A stretch of 64,000 nt of DNA, taken from contig WRIJ01000008.1 in assembly GCA_009782785.1 (NCBI GenBank), positions 46,572 to 110,571 on the forward strand, read 5' to 3'. Below the pieces are notes generated by a model that saw nothing but the letters and a program-made list of their open reading frames with translations, was not told the origin of the DNA and ran no database searches. Positions 43,170 through 54,802 of this stretch are shown piece after piece. Each line of letters opens with the position of its first letter. Positions within the stretch are counted from its first letter, which is position 1. The position numbers and the translations under genes were made by a program. Origin of the DNA: Propionibacteriaceae bacterium (GTDB taxonomy: Bacteria > Actinomycetota > Actinomycetes > Propionibacteriales > Propionibacteriaceae).

Positions 43170-43937
43170 TTAGAGATCCTCGTTGTCAACCCAGGTTGCA
43201 TACCCAGTTTTCTCGAGGGACTGTGCCAGTGTGGCGTCTCCTTGTTCCACGATGCGCCCGTCGACGAAGACATGAACGACGTCGGGGTGGATATAGTTGA
43301 GAATCCGGGTGTAGTGGGTGATCAGGAGAACCCCTTTGTCTCCGCTAGCTGCATATCGGTTGACCCCTGCTGAGACGATTTTGAGTGCGTCAATATCCAG
43401 GCCCGAATCTGTCTCATCGAGGATGGCATAGGACGGATTAAGCAGATCTAATTGCACGATTTCGTTACGTTTTTTCTCCCCACCCGAGAATCCTTCATTG
43501 ACGCTACGGGCAGAAAACTCTGGCCCTAATTCCATGGCAGCCAACGATTGATTCACTGTCTTGACCCACGTACGTACTGGTGGCGCTTCACCACTAAGAG
43601 CAGTTTTTGCCGTACGCAAAAAGTTGGCCACTGAGACTCCGGGGATCTCCACCGGATACTGCATAGCGAGGAAGAGCCCGGCTTTGGCTCTCTCATCCAC
43701 AGACAACCCACCAATGTCTGTGCCATCGAGGACAACGCAGCCTTGGGTGATGGTGTATTTTGGATGTCCAGCAAGGGCATAAGCCAAGGTAGATTTCCCC
43801 GATCCATTAGGTCCCATGATGGCATGGACCTCACCAGGAAAGATAATAAGGTTGACCCCCTTCAAGATGGGTTTCTCACCAGTATCAGTGGTGACACTCA
43901 CGTGAAGGTCTTTGATCTCCAAACACTGCTCACTCAT
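43170..43937 (-). CDS. sufC: SufC, ATPase of the SufBCD complex
   Basis: SufC is the ABC ATPase that powers the SufBCD scaffold. Walker A GPNGSGKST, FLAMQYPVEIPGVSV (Q-loop region with the Suf-specific sequence), GFSGGEKKRNEIVQL as signature, and AILDETDSGLDIDALK as Walker B. The 255-residue length is normal. The start ATG 43937 overlaps the sufD stop by 8 nt. It acts in the cytoplasm and has no membrane permease. Confidence 0.96.
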   Translation of the reverse strand: MSEQCLEIKDLHVSVTTDTGEKPILKGVNLIIFPGEVHAIMGPNGSGKSTLAYALAGHPKYTITQGCVVLDGTDIGGLSVDERAKAGLFLAMQYPVEIPGVSVANFLRTAKTALSGEAPPVRTWVKTVNQSLAAMELGPEFSARSVNEGFSGGEKKRNEIVQLDLLNPSYAILDETDSGLDIDALKIVSAGVNRYAASGDKGVLLITHYTRILNYIHPDVVHVFVDGRIVEQGDATLAQSLEKTGYATWVDNEDL

Positions 43938-45018
43938 GTTTCTCCTTAGCTAATTCTTCGTCGATCCTTCTCAGCAGGGCTTCTTCGACATCACCCACAC
44001 CAATACGCGCCAAAACAGAGGTGAAGAATCCTCTCACGATCATGGTTTTAGCTTCGTCTTCACTGATTCCTCGACTGCGAAGATAAAACAAGTGTTCCGG
44101 ATCAAACCGCCCAGTGGAAGCCGAATGACCTGCACCCACAATGTCACCTGTTTCGATTTCCAGGTTAGGTATAGACTCTGCGCGGCAACCGTCGCTGAGG
44201 ACCAAATTCTTGTTGGTCTCGTAGGTTTCGATTCCCTCACCTTGGGGACGGATTTTCACATCCCCAACCCATATTGATGTCGCTCCTTGGCCTTGAAGGG
44301 CGCCGCGATAATCTACCATGGAGGTGCACGCGGGCTGGTTGTGGTCGACGAGTAGTCGATGTTCATGATGCTGGCCACCATGGGCAAAGTACACTCCCAG
44401 CAACTCAACGTGACCACCACTGGAGCTATAGGATGTGGTGGTTCCTATCCTGTTGAGCTCCCCTCCCAGAGTTACAACGATGTGACGGTATGTAGCATCA
44501 TGGCCGACCTGGGCAACATGGTGCCCAAGATGGATAGAACCCGCCTCCCAGTCATAGATACTCACCACTGTCAGTTCAGCGCCGTCACCCACCAGGATTT
44601 CTGTGAGTGCGCTGTGATGGGCGAGACCTTGGTGGGTCGCCACTACTGTCGTACGGCTCCCCTGTAGTGCCTCAATGACCAGATGATTGGCGCTTGGATC
44701 AGTGGATTGTCCAGTCAGTGACAATCTCAGAGGGGAATCACTGACAGACTCCAGCTTCACATAGTGTGCTCGTTCCATACCGCCGCAGATGGCAGTGTTG
44801 ACATCCACGGGAGTGAAAAGGCTACCCCTGATCCCTTCCCCTAGCCCCAGGGTGTCGATGGGGGTCTGGCTATGAACCTCTAGGGTGCTGCGTTTCAAAG
44901 ATTCGTCGAAGAATCCTGTGAGCTTGTCCAGTGGTGTGAAACGCCACTGTTCTTCGCGGGAATCAGGAACTCCACCATCGGTAACCGGGAAGGTTTGCTG
45001 GGAGTCTGGTGTGTTCAT
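43930..45018 (-). CDS. sufD: SufD, scaffold subunit of Fe-S assembly
   Basis: SufD pairs with SufB on the SufC dimer. It shares the right-handed beta-helix with SufB, seen as alternating strands with [70 protein letters not shown] condensed here as positions about 240-310. The conserved His is in [10 protein letters not shown]. The end [23 protein letters not shown] matches the SufD/SufB C-terminus. Length is 362 residues. ATGA overlap with sufB indicates translational coupling. Confidence 0.93.
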   Translation of the reverse strand: MNTPDSQQTFPVTDGGVPDSREEQWRFTPLDKLTGFFDESLKRSTLEVHSQTPIDTLGLGEGIRGSLFTPVDVNTAICGGMERAHYVKLESVSDSPLRLSLTGQSTDPSANHLVIEALQGSRTTVVATHQGLAHHSALTEILVGDGAELTVVSIYDWEAGSIHLGHHVAQVGHDATYRHIVVTLGGELNRIGTTTSYSSSGGHVELLGVYFAHGGQHHEHRLLVDHNQPACTSMVDYRGALQGQGATSIWVGDVKIRPQGEGIETYETNKNLVLSDGCRAESIPNLEIETGDIVGAGHSASTGRFDPEHLFYLRSRGISEDEAKTMIVRGFFTSVLARIGVGDVEEALLRRIDEELAKEKHE

Positions 45019-46475
45019 CCGACAGCCCCTTCCATTTGGAGTTCGATGAGCCGGTTCAGTTCGAGGGCGTACTCCATAGGCAGCTCCCGAGCAATCGGTT
45101 CAACAAACCCGCGTACGATCATGGCAAAAGCTTCCTCTTCGGTCATTCCCCTACTCATGAGATAGAACAGTTGATCTTCACTGACCTTGGAGACAGTGGC
45201 CTCATGAGCCATAGACACCTCATCATTACGCACATCGACGTATGGGTACGTATCGGAACGAGAGACACCATCGACCAAGAGTGCATCACAACGTACTGAT
45301 GAAGCACTGTGATCGGCACTACTGGCCACATGAACCAGTCCACGGTACGAGGCTCGCCCACCACAGCGGGCCACCGATTTCGACACGATAGTGGACGAGG
45401 TGTGTGGCGCAGCGTGAACCATTTTCGAACCAGTGTCTTGGTGTTGGCCTTCCCCAGCAAATGCAATGGAGAGGGTCTCCCCTGTGGCACCTTCACCAAC
45501 CAACCACACAGCTGGATATTTCATGGTGGTCTTTGACCCGATATTGCCATCGACCCATTCCATGGTGGCGCCGCTCAAGCATTTCGCCCTCTTGGTCACC
45601 AGGTTGTAGACATTGGTTGACCAATTCTGAATAGTTGTATAACGGCAACGCCCTCCTGCTTTGATGATGATTTCTACCACTGCAGCATGCAGGGAGTCGG
45701 TCTTGTAGATGGGTGCCGTACACCCTTCGACATAGTGGACAAAGGCACCCTCGTCGACAATGATGAGAGTTCGCTCAAACTGGCCCATGTTTTCAGTATT
45801 GATACGGAAGTAGGCCTGGAGGGGAATGGTGACCTGCACCCCGGGTGGCACATAAATGAAGGACCCACCAGACCACACTGCAGAGTTGAGGGCCGAGAAC
45901 TTGTTGTCACCAGCTGGCACTACTGTTCCGAAGTATTCTTCGAAAAGTTTAGGGTATTCCTTGAGCGCACTATCAGTATCAAGGAAGATGACACCTTGGC
46001 GCTCCAGCTCCTCATTGATTTTGTGGTAGACCACCTCAGATTCGTACTGTGCAGCAACTCCAGAGACGAGGCGTTTTTTCTCCGCATCAGGAATCCCGAG
46101 CCGGTCATAGGTCGCCTTAATGTCTTCGGGAAGATCCTCCCAGGATTGCACCGGCGAATCTGTGGGTTTCACATAGTATTTGATCTCATCAAAATCAATG
46201 TCTGTGAGGTCGGGACCCCAGGTCGGCATAGGTTTTTTCGTGAAAAGGTCTAAGGCATTCAATCGATAGTCGACCATCCACTGGGGTTCATTTTTGCGTA
46301 CTGTGATTTCTCGAACCACCGACTCCGTCAACCCTCGAGCTGCCTTCTGTCCGGCTTCATCGCGGTCGTGCCAACCGAAGCGATAGGAATTCAGGGCTTC
46401 AAGATGCTCATCTTGGGTTGCTCCGAGACCTGGAGCGCGCTGGGGGCTCTGCGGAGTTTCAACGTCCGTACTCAC
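45015..46475 (-). CDS. sufB: SufB, scaffold subunit of Fe-S assembly
   Basis: SufB is the main scaffold on which the Fe-S cluster forms. Family marks are [69 protein letters not shown] and [35 protein letters not shown]. The cluster-handling Cys is in [11 protein letters not shown]. The start is GTG 46475 with AGGAG upstream, overlapping the sufR stop as GTGA. Length is 486 residues. Confidence 0.96.
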   Translation of the reverse strand: MSTDVETPQSPQRAPGLGATQDEHLEALNSYRFGWHDRDEAGQKAARGLTESVVREITVRKNEPQWMVDYRLNALDLFTKKPMPTWGPDLTDIDFDEIKYYVKPTDSPVQSWEDLPEDIKATYDRLGIPDAEKKRLVSGVAAQYESEVVYHKINEELERQGVIFLDTDSALKEYPKLFEEYFGTVVPAGDNKFSALNSAVWSGGSFIYVPPGVQVTIPLQAYFRINTENMGQFERTLIIVDEGAFVHYVEGCTAPIYKTDSLHAAVVEIIIKAGGRCRYTTIQNWSTNVYNLVTKRAKCLSGATMEWVDGNIGSKTTMKYPAVWLVGEGATGETLSIAFAGEGQHQDTGSKMVHAAPHTSSTIVSKSVARCGGRASYRGLVHVASSADHSASSVRCDALLVDGVSRSDTYPYVDVRNDEVSMAHEATVSKVSEDQLFYLMSRGMTEEEAFAMIVRGFVEPIARELPMEYALELNRLIELQMEGAVG

Positions 46476-47161
46476 TGATTCTCCTTTCTCATCGGAGCTG
46501 GAATGTGCGTGGTACACACCCCATCACCATGGGCGATGGTTGCTAGGCGTTGAACGTGGGAGTCAAGGAGGCGAGAAAAGATTGAGGTTTCCACAGAGCA
46601 CAATTGAGGGAAGCGTACGGCAATAGCAGGATAGGGACACTGGTGTTGGCAGAGTTGGGTACCAGCCATGTTCTGTGAGGTGGGCATAATTCCGGCAATG
46701 AACCCGTCTTCATTGAGAGCCATGGATAGTGCCTGGAACCCGGGCAAGGAAGCATCCTCGGCGATCAACTCAGCAAATCTTGTTTCGATGGCTTCAAATC
46801 TTTGCTCAAAGAATCGGGTTACTGCTTGTTCCCCACCCAGTTCCTCTAATGTTTCTATCGCCGATATGGCAACCGTGTCATAGGTCTGGGACAGGGATTC
46901 TCGACCTTTTGCTGTGGCAGAAAATTCTTTCGAGGGGCGACCGGCACCAGTACGCAAGGAGGCTGGTTGTATACGTACGGTGACCATCCCTGCCTCTTCC
47001 AGGTGTTGGAGGTGCAACCGGATAGCCTCTGGTGTCAGATCGAATTCTTCAGCAAGCTTGGCCGTGGTTGTCCATCCATGTTCAACAATGGAGGTCATGA
47101 CGCGACGCCTGGTGGTGGCGTCATGAGCTGAGTGCTCCACAGGTGGTGTCAGGACTTTCAC
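46472..47161 (-). CDS. sufR: SufR-type Fe-S-sensing repressor of the suf operon
   Basis: This winged-helix regulator (ArsR/DeoR-like [33 protein letters not shown]) has a C-terminal Cys-rich module [22 protein letters not shown]. Three Cys there would bind a 4Fe-4S cluster, as in SufR. It is the first gene of the suf operon and so probably autoregulated. The start is tentative: GTG 47161 gives 229 residues, while the frame is open to 47395 and lacks another good start. A TGAGA-TT-TCTCA dyad (47214-47225) lies upstream and could be part of its operator. Confidence 0.88.
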   Translation of the reverse strand: MKVLTPPVEHSAHDATTRRRVMTSIVEHGWTTTAKLAEEFDLTPEAIRLHLQHLEEAGMVTVRIQPASLRTGAGRPSKEFSATAKGRESLSQTYDTVAISAIETLEELGGEQAVTRFFEQRFEAIETRFAELIAEDASLPGFQALSMALNEDGFIAGIMPTSQNMAGTQLCQHQCPYPAIAVRFPQLCSVETSIFSRLLDSHVQRLATIAHGDGVCTTHIPAPMRKENQ

Positions 47162-47315
47162 AAGACTATTCTTGCGTAATTCGCATGCCAGCGCATCTCC
47201 ATTGCACCCTAAGTGAGATTTCTCATGGTTCCCGGGGTCTTTCTTAGGCGCTACAGAGGGTTTTCTCAGGTAGCACGCGTATACTTCCGGTGATTGCAGG
47301 TCCGCGAGGAGGAAT

Positions 47316-48047
47316 ATGTCTTTAGATCGCATGCTCCGCTTCGATGATCGAGCATCTCTGGCAGAAAGCACAGCATCACTCCTGCTAGAAACCATGGCTG
47401 TTCGTCAGCGTGAAGCTGGCACAGTCAGTCTCTGTGTGACTGGTGGGGAACTCTCCTACGACATCTTCGGTCATATGGCCCAACAAGGGCCACATCACAC
47501 ACTTGATGCGAGCAACGTGCATCTGTGGTGGAATTGGGACTATTTCCTCCCCCTCGATAACCCTGATCGGAACTCTCTCACGGCCCTATCACGCTTAGGT
47601 GGGGTCTTCGGGTTTGATCCCACAAAGATCCACGCCATCCCTTCCGTCGAAGTGTGTTCCGATTCTGAAGCAGGGGCCGACCAGTATGGGCAAGAGTTAC
47701 GAGCCAGCAATCCCATTGACATCTGCCTGGTCGAACTCGGAGGGCAGGGTCAGATCGCTGGAATCTTCCCCCACCACAAACCTACAGCTCCCGGCGTACT
47801 AGCCACGAGTATTCACGATGCCCCACTGGATCATCCCGAACTGATCACACTCACCACCGCAGGGTTGAACACCTGTCGAGAAATCTGGGTTCTTGCTCAC
47901 GGGGAGGATGTTGCCCCACTCCTTGACCAGCTTCGAGGCCAGGACACCCCTATGCCCATTGGGGAACTCACTGGTCGAGAGATCGTCCTCTTCCTCACCG
48001 ATGTGTTGGCAGCCTCACTACTTGACTTCCATCACTGCCATCTATGA
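47316..48047 (+). CDS. 6-phosphogluconolactonase-like protein with altered active site
   Basis: The 243-residue protein has the fold and length of 6-phosphogluconolactonase (Pgl/DevB). Conserved anchors include LCVTGG (40-44), HLWW (69-72) and PLDNPDRNSL. The key motifs are changed: TGGELSYDIF in place of TGGSTP, N73-W-D-Y in place of GDER, and LGGQGQIAGIFP (141-152) in place of the catalytic G-x-G-P-D-G-H-x-A-S-L-F-P, so the catalytic His is replaced by Gln and an Asp is missing. Activity on the usual lactone is doubtful. GAGGAGG precedes the ATG. It stands where zwf-opcA-pgl precede the rbpA/secG/tpiA genes in other actinobacteria, but zwf and opcA are absent. Confidence 0.72.
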   Translation: MSLDRMLRFDDRASLAESTASLLLETMAVRQREAGTVSLCVTGGELSYDIFGHMAQQGPHHTLDASNVHLWWNWDYFLPLDNPDRNSLTALSRLGGVFGFDPTKIHAIPSVEVCSDSEAGADQYGQELRASNPIDICLVELGGQGQIAGIFPHHKPTAPGVLATSIHDAPLDHPELITLTTAGLNTCREIWVLAHGEDVAPLLDQLRGQDTPMPIGELTGREIVLFLTDVLAASLLDFHHCHL

Positions 48048-48060
48048 GTGGAAAATTCGA

Positions 48061-48417
48061 TCAGTAAATTGCTTCGCCAGCTTTTCTGCGCGCACGCAAA
48101 TCCGCAAGAGCCTCAGTGAGGATCACTTTTGCTTCTGCTGGGGTTCTGCGTTCTTTCACGTATGCCAAGTGGGTTTTGTACGGAAGGATGTGCGGAGGTG
48201 GCGGAGGGTTCTCAGCATCAGTGTTAGCTGGCAAACCACAGCGCGGGCAATCCCACTCTTGGGGATAATCAGCCCCCATAGCAAAAGCCTGATGGGTCTC
48301 ATGTCCACGAGCACAGTAGTAGGTGACATGGTGGCGAGGGGCGGAATCCCCGCGCTCAGCCTCACCCATGGGGCCTGCACCGACTCGACTCCCCCGAATT
48401 GCACTACCAACAGCCAC
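48061..48417 (-). CDS. rbpA: RbpA, RNA polymerase-binding transcription factor
   Basis: RbpA is an actinobacterial protein that binds the principal sigma factor and RNA polymerase and stabilises open complexes. The core is YYCARGHETHQAFAMGADYPQEWDCPRCGLPA, with a zinc-binding Cys/His set, and the C-terminal sigma-interaction domain (LAYVKERRTPAEAKVILTEALADLRARR). Length is 118 residues. It is convergent with the pgl-like gene and upstream of nothing on its strand that I can group it with. Confidence 0.95.
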   Translation of the reverse strand: MAVGSAIRGSRVGAGPMGEAERGDSAPRHHVTYYCARGHETHQAFAMGADYPQEWDCPRCGLPANTDAENPPPPPHILPYKTHLAYVKERRTPAEAKVILTEALADLRARRKAGEAIY

Positions 48418-48448
48418 AGGTATCCTGCTTTCTCTATCTACCTACCCG

Positions 48449-48730
48449 TTACCCTACTGGAGCAACTTGCCACAGCAGAATCAGGGCGACAATACAGGCA
48501 ACCCACACCAGCGAAACAATGACAGTAATTCGATCCAAATTACGCTCAGCAATCGAAGAACCTCCAAAGGCTGTCGACATGCCACCACCGAAAAGGTCTG
48601 ACATTCCACCTCCTCGGCTCTTGTGTACGAGAATAGCTAACGTCAACAACGCAGAGGTGATGATGAGGATAATGGACAATGTCAGGATCGGCATCGTCAT
48701 CGCGAGAGGGGTCAAAAAAGTCACCTGCAT
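48449..48730 (-). CDS. secG: SecG, auxiliary subunit of the Sec translocase
   Basis: SecG assists SecYE in protein export. Two transmembrane helices flank the family motif SRGGGMSDLFGGGMSTAFGGSSIAERNLDRIT. The length is 93 residues from ATG 48730, or 83 from ATG 48700 (MTMPILT). The start is unresolved, as neither has a strong ribosome site. It follows tpiA on the same strand, the usual actinobacterial order, with 68 bp between. Confidence 0.9.
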   Translation of the reverse strand: MQVTFLTPLAMTMPILTLSIILIITSALLTLAILVHKSRGGGMSDLFGGGMSTAFGGSSIAERNLDRITVIVSLVWVACIVALILLWQVAPVG

Positions 48731-48798
48731 ATCTTAGCTCATCACCCCAAACAACGAAACCCGCCGCACCCTCGATTCCGGGCAGCTACCTTGGGTTA

Positions 48799-49578
48799 TC
48801 ATCGGCCATAGAAGGTCACAATGCGAGCAAATTCCTCAGGATCCAAAGAAGCACCACCGACGAGGGCTCCATCCACGTCTGATTGGTTCATGATATCCAC
48901 GACGTTGGATGCTTTCACTGAACCACCGTACTGGATGCGCACACTCTGACTTGCATCGCTGCCAAAGAGCTCCTCAACCCGGGTACGTATAGCTCCGCAC
49001 ACTTCCTGAGCATCCTCGGGAGTAGCAACCTCGCCAGTGCCAATAGCCCACACTGGCTCATAGGCAATCACTGCTGCCCCGACCTGCTCGGAAGAAAGAC
49101 CATCAAGTACGCCATTGATCTGGGCCAGGACGTACTCCACATGGGTGCCCTCTTTGCGGATATCGAGCTTCTCACCCACACAGATGATCGGTGTCATGGA
49201 ATTTTCCAAGACTTTCTTCGCCTTGGCATTGATGATCTCATCAGTTTCTCCGTGGTATTCGCGACGCTCCGAATGCCCCACAACGACGTATGTACAGTCC
49301 AATTTGGCCAGCATCGGTGCTGAAACTTCTCCAGTGTAAGCACCCGAATCGTACAGTGATACGTCTTGTGCGCCGAAGACCAAAGGAAGCCTGTCACCTT
49401 GCACGAGGTTCTGTACCGTACGAATATCGGTAAAGGGAACAATCACTGCGGCTTCACAGAGCTTCTTGTCATATCGATAGTCAGCGAGAGTCCAAGCGAG
49501 CTTTTGGACAACACCAGTGGCTTCCACATGGTTAAGATTCATTTTCCAGTTACCCGCCATAAGCGGCAAACGAGTCAT
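48799..49578 (-). CDS. tpiA: Triosephosphate isomerase
   Basis: This enzyme interconverts dihydroxyacetone phosphate and glyceraldehyde-3-phosphate. Catalytic Lys in MAGNWKMNL, His in [13 protein letters not shown], Glu in [19 protein letters not shown], and the phosphate loop YGGSVKASN. The 259-residue length is typical. Its ATG overlaps the pgk stop (ATGA), so it is translated with pgk. It forms the gap-pgk-tpiA glycolytic operon. Confidence 0.96.
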   Translation of the reverse strand: MTRLPLMAGNWKMNLNHVEATGVVQKLAWTLADYRYDKKLCEAAVIVPFTDIRTVQNLVQGDRLPLVFGAQDVSLYDSGAYTGEVSAPMLAKLDCTYVVVGHSERREYHGETDEIINAKAKKVLENSMTPIICVGEKLDIRKEGTHVEYVLAQINGVLDGLSSEQVGAAVIAYEPVWAIGTGEVATPEDAQEVCGAIRTRVEELFGSDASQSVRIQYGGSVKASNVVDIMNQSDVDGALVGGASLDPEEFARIVTFYGR

Positions 49579-50792
49579 CTTTCCTCCTCCAAGACCATCA
49601 GGCCAGGAAGTTCCTTGCCTTCAAGATATTCCAGTGAGGCTCCCCCACCGGTTGAGATATGACCGAACTGGTCATCGTTATAGCCAAAAGCTCTCACTGC
49701 AGCAGCGGAATCGCCACCACCTACGACAGAGAAGGCATCTGATTCCACGAGCCCTTGAGCAATGGCTTTCGTACCTTGGGCTAATTCATCAATTTCAAAA
49801 ACCCCCATGGGGCCATTCCAGAACACGGTTTTGGCACCAGAGATTTCTTGCCTGAAAAGCTCTGCTGAGGCTGAACCTATATCGCATCCACTACGATCTG
49901 ACGGCAGGGCAGTGATGTCTGCTTCGACAACGTCACCCGACAGGGTGAAGGTAGAGAAATCTATGGCATTTTCTCCGACACAGAGTGCATCAACAGGAAG
50001 AAGAACCTTCTTCCCTTCAGCTTCGGCTCTATCCAGGTATCCTGCACAATCATCAAGTTTGGTGTCATCCAAGAGTGACTTGCCGACTTCATGGCCTTGA
50101 GCTTTCACGAAGGTGTAGGCCATTCCACCACCAATAATGAGAGTATCGGCAACGGTCAGCAGGTTGTCAATAACCGCCAGTTTGTCAGCCACTTTAGCCC
50201 CGCCCAAGATAACAACATAGGGGCGCTGTGGCACCGTCGTGAGCTTCTTGAGCACATCAACTTCTTGCTGGACGAGATAACCAGCGTACGAAGGCAGGAG
50301 CTTGGCCACATCATACACAGAGGCTTGTTTGCGGTGGACTACACCAAACCCATCAGAAACGAAGATGTCACCAAGCTGTGCGTATTTCTTGGCAAGCTCA
50401 GCGCGCTCGGAGTCATCTTTTGAGGTTTCACCAGGTTCGAATCGTACATTCTCCAACAGTGCAACATCCCCTGGATTCAACCCAGCGACAGTTTCTTGGG
50501 CACTAGAGGCTACAACATCAGTAGCGAGGGCAACCTCAACCCCGAGAAGCTCACCCAAGCGCTGAGCGACAGGTTTCAGAGAATACTTAGGGTTGACTTC
50601 ACCATCGGGGCGACCCATGTGTGCCATGATGACAAGTTTGGCCCCAGCATCACGCAAAGCGTTGAGCGTTGGCAGGGCCGCACGGATACGACCATCATCG
50701 GTGATTTCTCCCCCCTGAAGGGGTACATTGAAGTCGCAACGAATGAGTGCTCTTTGACCGGTGAGGTCCTTGACCTCATCAATTGATTTCAT
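49575..50792 (-). CDS. pgk: Phosphoglycerate kinase
   Basis: Pgk makes ATP from 1,3-bisphosphoglycerate in glycolysis. The start [84 protein letters not shown] and [11 protein letters not shown] mark the family. The start ATG 50792 (MKSIDEV) has AAGGAAC upstream; the longer frame is rejected. Length is 405 residues. A strong hairpin lies upstream, between gap and pgk. Confidence 0.96.
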   Translation of the reverse strand: MKSIDEVKDLTGQRALIRCDFNVPLQGGEITDDGRIRAALPTLNALRDAGAKLVIMAHMGRPDGEVNPKYSLKPVAQRLGELLGVEVALATDVVASSAQETVAGLNPGDVALLENVRFEPGETSKDDSERAELAKKYAQLGDIFVSDGFGVVHRKQASVYDVAKLLPSYAGYLVQQEVDVLKKLTTVPQRPYVVILGGAKVADKLAVIDNLLTVADTLIIGGGMAYTFVKAQGHEVGKSLLDDTKLDDCAGYLDRAEAEGKKVLLPVDALCVGENAIDFSTFTLSGDVVEADITALPSDRSGCDIGSASAELFRQEISGAKTVFWNGPMGVFEIDELAQGTKAIAQGLVESDAFSVVGGGDSAAAVRAFGYNDDQFGHISTGGGASLEYLEGKELPGLMVLEEER

Positions 50793-50831
50793 GTCTTGTT
50801 CCTTTCTTGTGGCTGGTCGTGAGGAACCGTC

Positions 50832-50860
50832 ACTCACGTGGGTTCATCACCCACGTGAGT
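50832..50860. terminator. Strong hairpin between gap and pgk
   Basis: ACTCACGTGGG (50832-50842) and CCCACGTGAGT (50850-50860) are perfect 11-bp inverted repeats with a 7-nt loop, extended by two more pairs across a C-C mismatch. It lies 17 bp after the gap stop, before pgk. There is no U-tract after it, so it may be a partial terminator or an mRNA-stabilising element that makes gap expression higher than pgk-tpiA. Confidence 0.65.
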
Positions 50861-50876
50861 CACCTCTCAACAATTG

Positions 50877-51899
<1,023 letters not shown>

Positions 51900-51988
51900 C
51901 TAGGCCCATCGATCGAACCTAGGAATCCTGAGGCTAGCCTACTGCCAATTGGCGACGCTGTGCAGGGGTCGTCCCAAGAAAACTACCC

Positions 51989-52966
51989 TCATTCATCATC
52001 AAGGCCCAGGCCAACATCAGTTGTGTCGATACCTAGTTCTTGAGCTTTCTTGTCAGCCAACGCAAGAAGTCGACGAATTCGACCAGCAATAGCGTCTTTG
52101 GTCAACGGTGGCTCATGAAGCCCGCCGAGTTCTTCCAAGCTCGCTTGTTGGTGTTCCACACGCAAGCGCCCAGCCGCTTGAAGATGTTCAGGGACATCAT
52201 CACCGAGTATGTCAAAAGCCCGATTCACTCGTGCAGAGGCAGCAACTGCGGCTCGAGCAGATCGGCGCAGATTAGCATCATCGAAATTGGCTAGTCGGTT
52301 CGCTGAAGCACGCACCTCACGGCGTAGTCTGCGATCCTCCCAGACCAAACGAGTTTCGTGAGCTCCCATTTTGGTCAACATGATCGCAATAGAGTCCCCA
52401 TCGCGAATGACCACGCGTTCGATGTTGCGCACCTCGCGTACCTTCGCCATGACACCCAGGCGCCGGGCTGCGCCCACCAAAGCCATGGCTGCTTCCTGGC
52501 CTGGAGCGGTGATCTCCATCGCCATAGATCGCCCAGGCTCGGTGAGGCACCCATGAGCGAGAAAAGCTCCGCGCCACGCAGCAACCGAGTCACACATAGC
52601 TCCCCCGACAATACCGGCAGGTAATCCTCGCACTGGGCGCCCTTGGCCGTCAATCAATCCTGTGAGTCGAGCGATGGTGGGACCATCCTTCACTAGGCGT
52701 ACGAGATACCTCGTTCCGCGTCGTAACCCGGAACCGCGTACTGTAATCAGATCAGAGGTCAAATTGAAAACATCAGTAATGGCTACCCGCAATCGACGGG
52801 CAGCAGCTCCGGTATCGAACTCGGCCTCCACCATGATATTTCCACCACCAGTAATGTGCAGGCCACCGGCGTATCGCAGCATCGTGGCGACTTCGGCACG
52901 ACGGCAACAGTGCTTGGCGATGGGAAGAACAGCTAGCTCTGCCTTCACATCCTGGGTTAATGCCAT
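51989..52966 (-). CDS. whiA: WhiA, DNA-binding regulator
   Basis: WhiA is a conserved Gram-positive protein that in Streptomyces controls sporulation and division genes. The 325-residue protein has the N-terminal LAGLIDADG-like fold ([50 protein letters not shown]) and the C-terminal HTH ([49 protein letters not shown]). It follows yvcK on the same strand with 22 bp between and is part of the conserved rapZ-yvcK-whiA block. Confidence 0.95.
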   Translation of the reverse strand: MALTQDVKAELAVLPIAKHCCRRAEVATMLRYAGGLHITGGGNIMVEAEFDTGAAARRLRVAITDVFNLTSDLITVRGSGLRRGTRYLVRLVKDGPTIARLTGLIDGQGRPVRGLPAGIVGGAMCDSVAAWRGAFLAHGCLTEPGRSMAMEITAPGQEAAMALVGAARRLGVMAKVREVRNIERVVIRDGDSIAIMLTKMGAHETRLVWEDRRLRREVRASANRLANFDDANLRRSARAAVAASARVNRAFDILGDDVPEHLQAAGRLRVEHQQASLEELGGLHEPPLTKDAIAGRIRRLLALADKKAQELGIDTTDVGLGLDDE

Positions 52967-52988
52967 GAAACTCTCCTCATGAAGCTGG

Positions 52989-53930
52989 TCACAATTCCAT
53001 CACAAGAGCAAGGATGGCGGCAACCAGGAACGGATCATGACGCGGTGTTCCATCGTGCATGGCAACTGGAGCAATGACCAATTTCCCACCGATGGCGTCC
53101 ACAGCCCCTGCCAGATCGGGGTCACTGTGAGCATAACTAGGATCGGCTATCACCGTCTGAACTTTGAGGTCGCGACAGTGGTCAGACAGGATCTCAATAT
53201 GGCGCGATGGGGTGAATCCTCGGGTTTCATCCGATGGAAGTAGATTCAACAGACAGATCTTGTGGGCATCTGAAGCGAGGATGGCTTCTGCGAGTTCAGG
53301 GACAAGCAGATGGGGAACAACCGAGGTGAACCAGGAGCCTGGCCCAAAGACCAAGAAGTCTGCTTCCAGAATGCTTGCCACTGCTTCACGACAGGCGGGT
53401 GGATTGACTGGTTCCACAGCAATGCTCAACACCTCCCCAGGGGTTGTGGCCACATGCTCTTGTCCGACGACACGTGTGATCTGGTCGGGGTTGGCTTCAT
53501 CAAGGCAGGCAACTTCTGCACTAATCACTAAAGGCAAGGACGACATGGGGAGCACCCGACCTTGAGCGTCAACGAGGCGTCCAACCTGGTCGAGACCTTT
53601 AACCGGATCAGGATCGCGTTGCCACAGTGCATAAATGAGAAGGTTCCCCACTGCGTGACCAGCGAGAGGACCCTGACCAGTGAACCGGGTTTGAAGAACA
53701 TCAGCCCAGAGTCTTCCCTCGGGATTATCGCCGGTGAGCGCCGCTAAAGCCATGCGGAGATCACCAGGGGGAAGACAATCAAACTCTTGGCGCAATCTTC
53801 CAGAAGATCCACCATCATCAGCAACGGTGACCACTGCTGTTAATTGGTCCGTTAACCTCTTCAGCGCACGCAGTGTCGCGGACAACCCATGCCCTCCCCC
53901 AAAGGCCACAACCTTCGGGAGAGACATCAT
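52989..53930 (-). CDS. yvcK: YvcK/CuvA-family gluconeogenesis factor
   Basis: YvcK-family proteins bind UDP-sugars and are needed for growth on gluconeogenic carbon and for cell shape. The start [42 protein letters not shown] is the family signature. The 313 residues also include [25 protein letters not shown] and [23 protein letters not shown]. The ATG overlaps the rapZ stop (ATGA). Role in this organism is inferred from the family. Confidence 0.93.
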   Translation of the reverse strand: MMSLPKVVAFGGGHGLSATLRALKRLTDQLTAVVTVADDGGSSGRLRQEFDCLPPGDLRMALAALTGDNPEGRLWADVLQTRFTGQGPLAGHAVGNLLIYALWQRDPDPVKGLDQVGRLVDAQGRVLPMSSLPLVISAEVACLDEANPDQITRVVGQEHVATTPGEVLSIAVEPVNPPACREAVASILEADFLVFGPGSWFTSVVPHLLVPELAEAILASDAHKICLLNLLPSDETRGFTPSRHIEILSDHCRDLKVQTVIADPSYAHSDPDLAGAVDAIGGKLVIAPVAMHDGTPRHDPFLVAAILALVMEL

Positions 53931-54772
53931 TCCCTCCCCAGATCTCGGTGCATGATGGACACAGTGTGCCCTGCTGTCGTCAAACGCTGGGCAAACTCTT
54001 CAGCCATCGCCACAGAGCGGTGTTTCCCGCCCGTACAGCCAATCGCCAACGTGACGAGCCTTTTGCCTTCATTCACATACCCTTCGGCGACGATGCTAAA
54101 GAGTTTGCCAAGATTGTCCTGGAACTCTCCAGCCAAGTCACTAGAAAGAACATAATCCGAGACGGCCGTACTCAATCCTGTTTGTGGACGCAGATCCGGC
54201 ACCCAGTGTGGATTAGGCAGGAAACGTACATCCATCACCATGTCGGCATCGACTGGTACGCCATTTTTGAACCCGAAACTCATCACAGTGATGGAGAGGT
54301 CCGTTTGGCCTCCGCCATAGGCGGCAACAATCCTGGCCGTCAATTGGTGAGGTGTGAGATTGGTGGTGTCGATCACCATATCGGCTGTTGCTCGCAGGCT
54401 CGACATCATGCGTCTCTCAGCTTGGATTCCTTCCAAGAGTGACCCGGTGCCCTGGAGCGGGACCGGACGCCTGGAGGATTCCTGTCGTTTGACGATCTGG
54501 GAATCATCAGCTTCGAGGAAAACAATCTGTGGGGAGCCAGCTACGGGTGCCAATTCTTGAAAAAGACTCGGGATTTGTTCCAGATCACCGCGAGAGCGAA
54601 CATCAAGGACAACTGCACTCTGCGTGACACCTTCACTGTGAAGAAAGTGAACTAGTGCCGGCAGCATTCCTGGTGGGAGATTATCGACCACGTACCATCC
54701 GAGATCTTCCATAGCCTTCGCTGCCGTATGGCGCCCAGCCCCTGACATGCCTGTAATAATCATGAGATCCAT
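53927..54772 (-). CDS. rapZ: RapZ, nucleotide-binding protein (P-loop)
   Basis: RapZ-family proteins bind nucleotides; in E. coli RapZ controls glmS mRNA via small RNAs, while the actinobacterial role is unclear. The P-loop is GMSGAGRHTA, with Arg in the usual Lys position as in other actinobacterial members. The C-terminal GCTGGKHRSVAMAEEFA is conserved. The start ATG 54772 (MDLMIITG) has AGGAGG upstream; the longer frame is less likely. Length is 281 residues. glmS is in the same window but not linked. Confidence 0.92.
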   Translation of the reverse strand: MDLMIITGMSGAGRHTAAKAMEDLGWYVVDNLPPGMLPALVHFLHSEGVTQSAVVLDVRSRGDLEQIPSLFQELAPVAGSPQIVFLEADDSQIVKRQESSRRPVPLQGTGSLLEGIQAERRMMSSLRATADMVIDTTNLTPHQLTARIVAAYGGGQTDLSITVMSFGFKNGVPVDADMVMDVRFLPNPHWVPDLRPQTGLSTAVSDYVLSSDLAGEFQDNLGKLFSIVAEGYVNEGKRLVTLAIGCTGGKHRSVAMAEEFAQRLTTAGHTVSIMHRDLGRE

Positions 54773-54802
54773 ATCCCACCTCCTGGTTGTCATCCTACCT
54801 GG

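Noticed and set aside
50434..50443. GGTTCGAATC, resembling a tRNA T-loop
   Set aside because: It is inside pgk coding sequence and no acceptor or anticodon stems can be paired around it.
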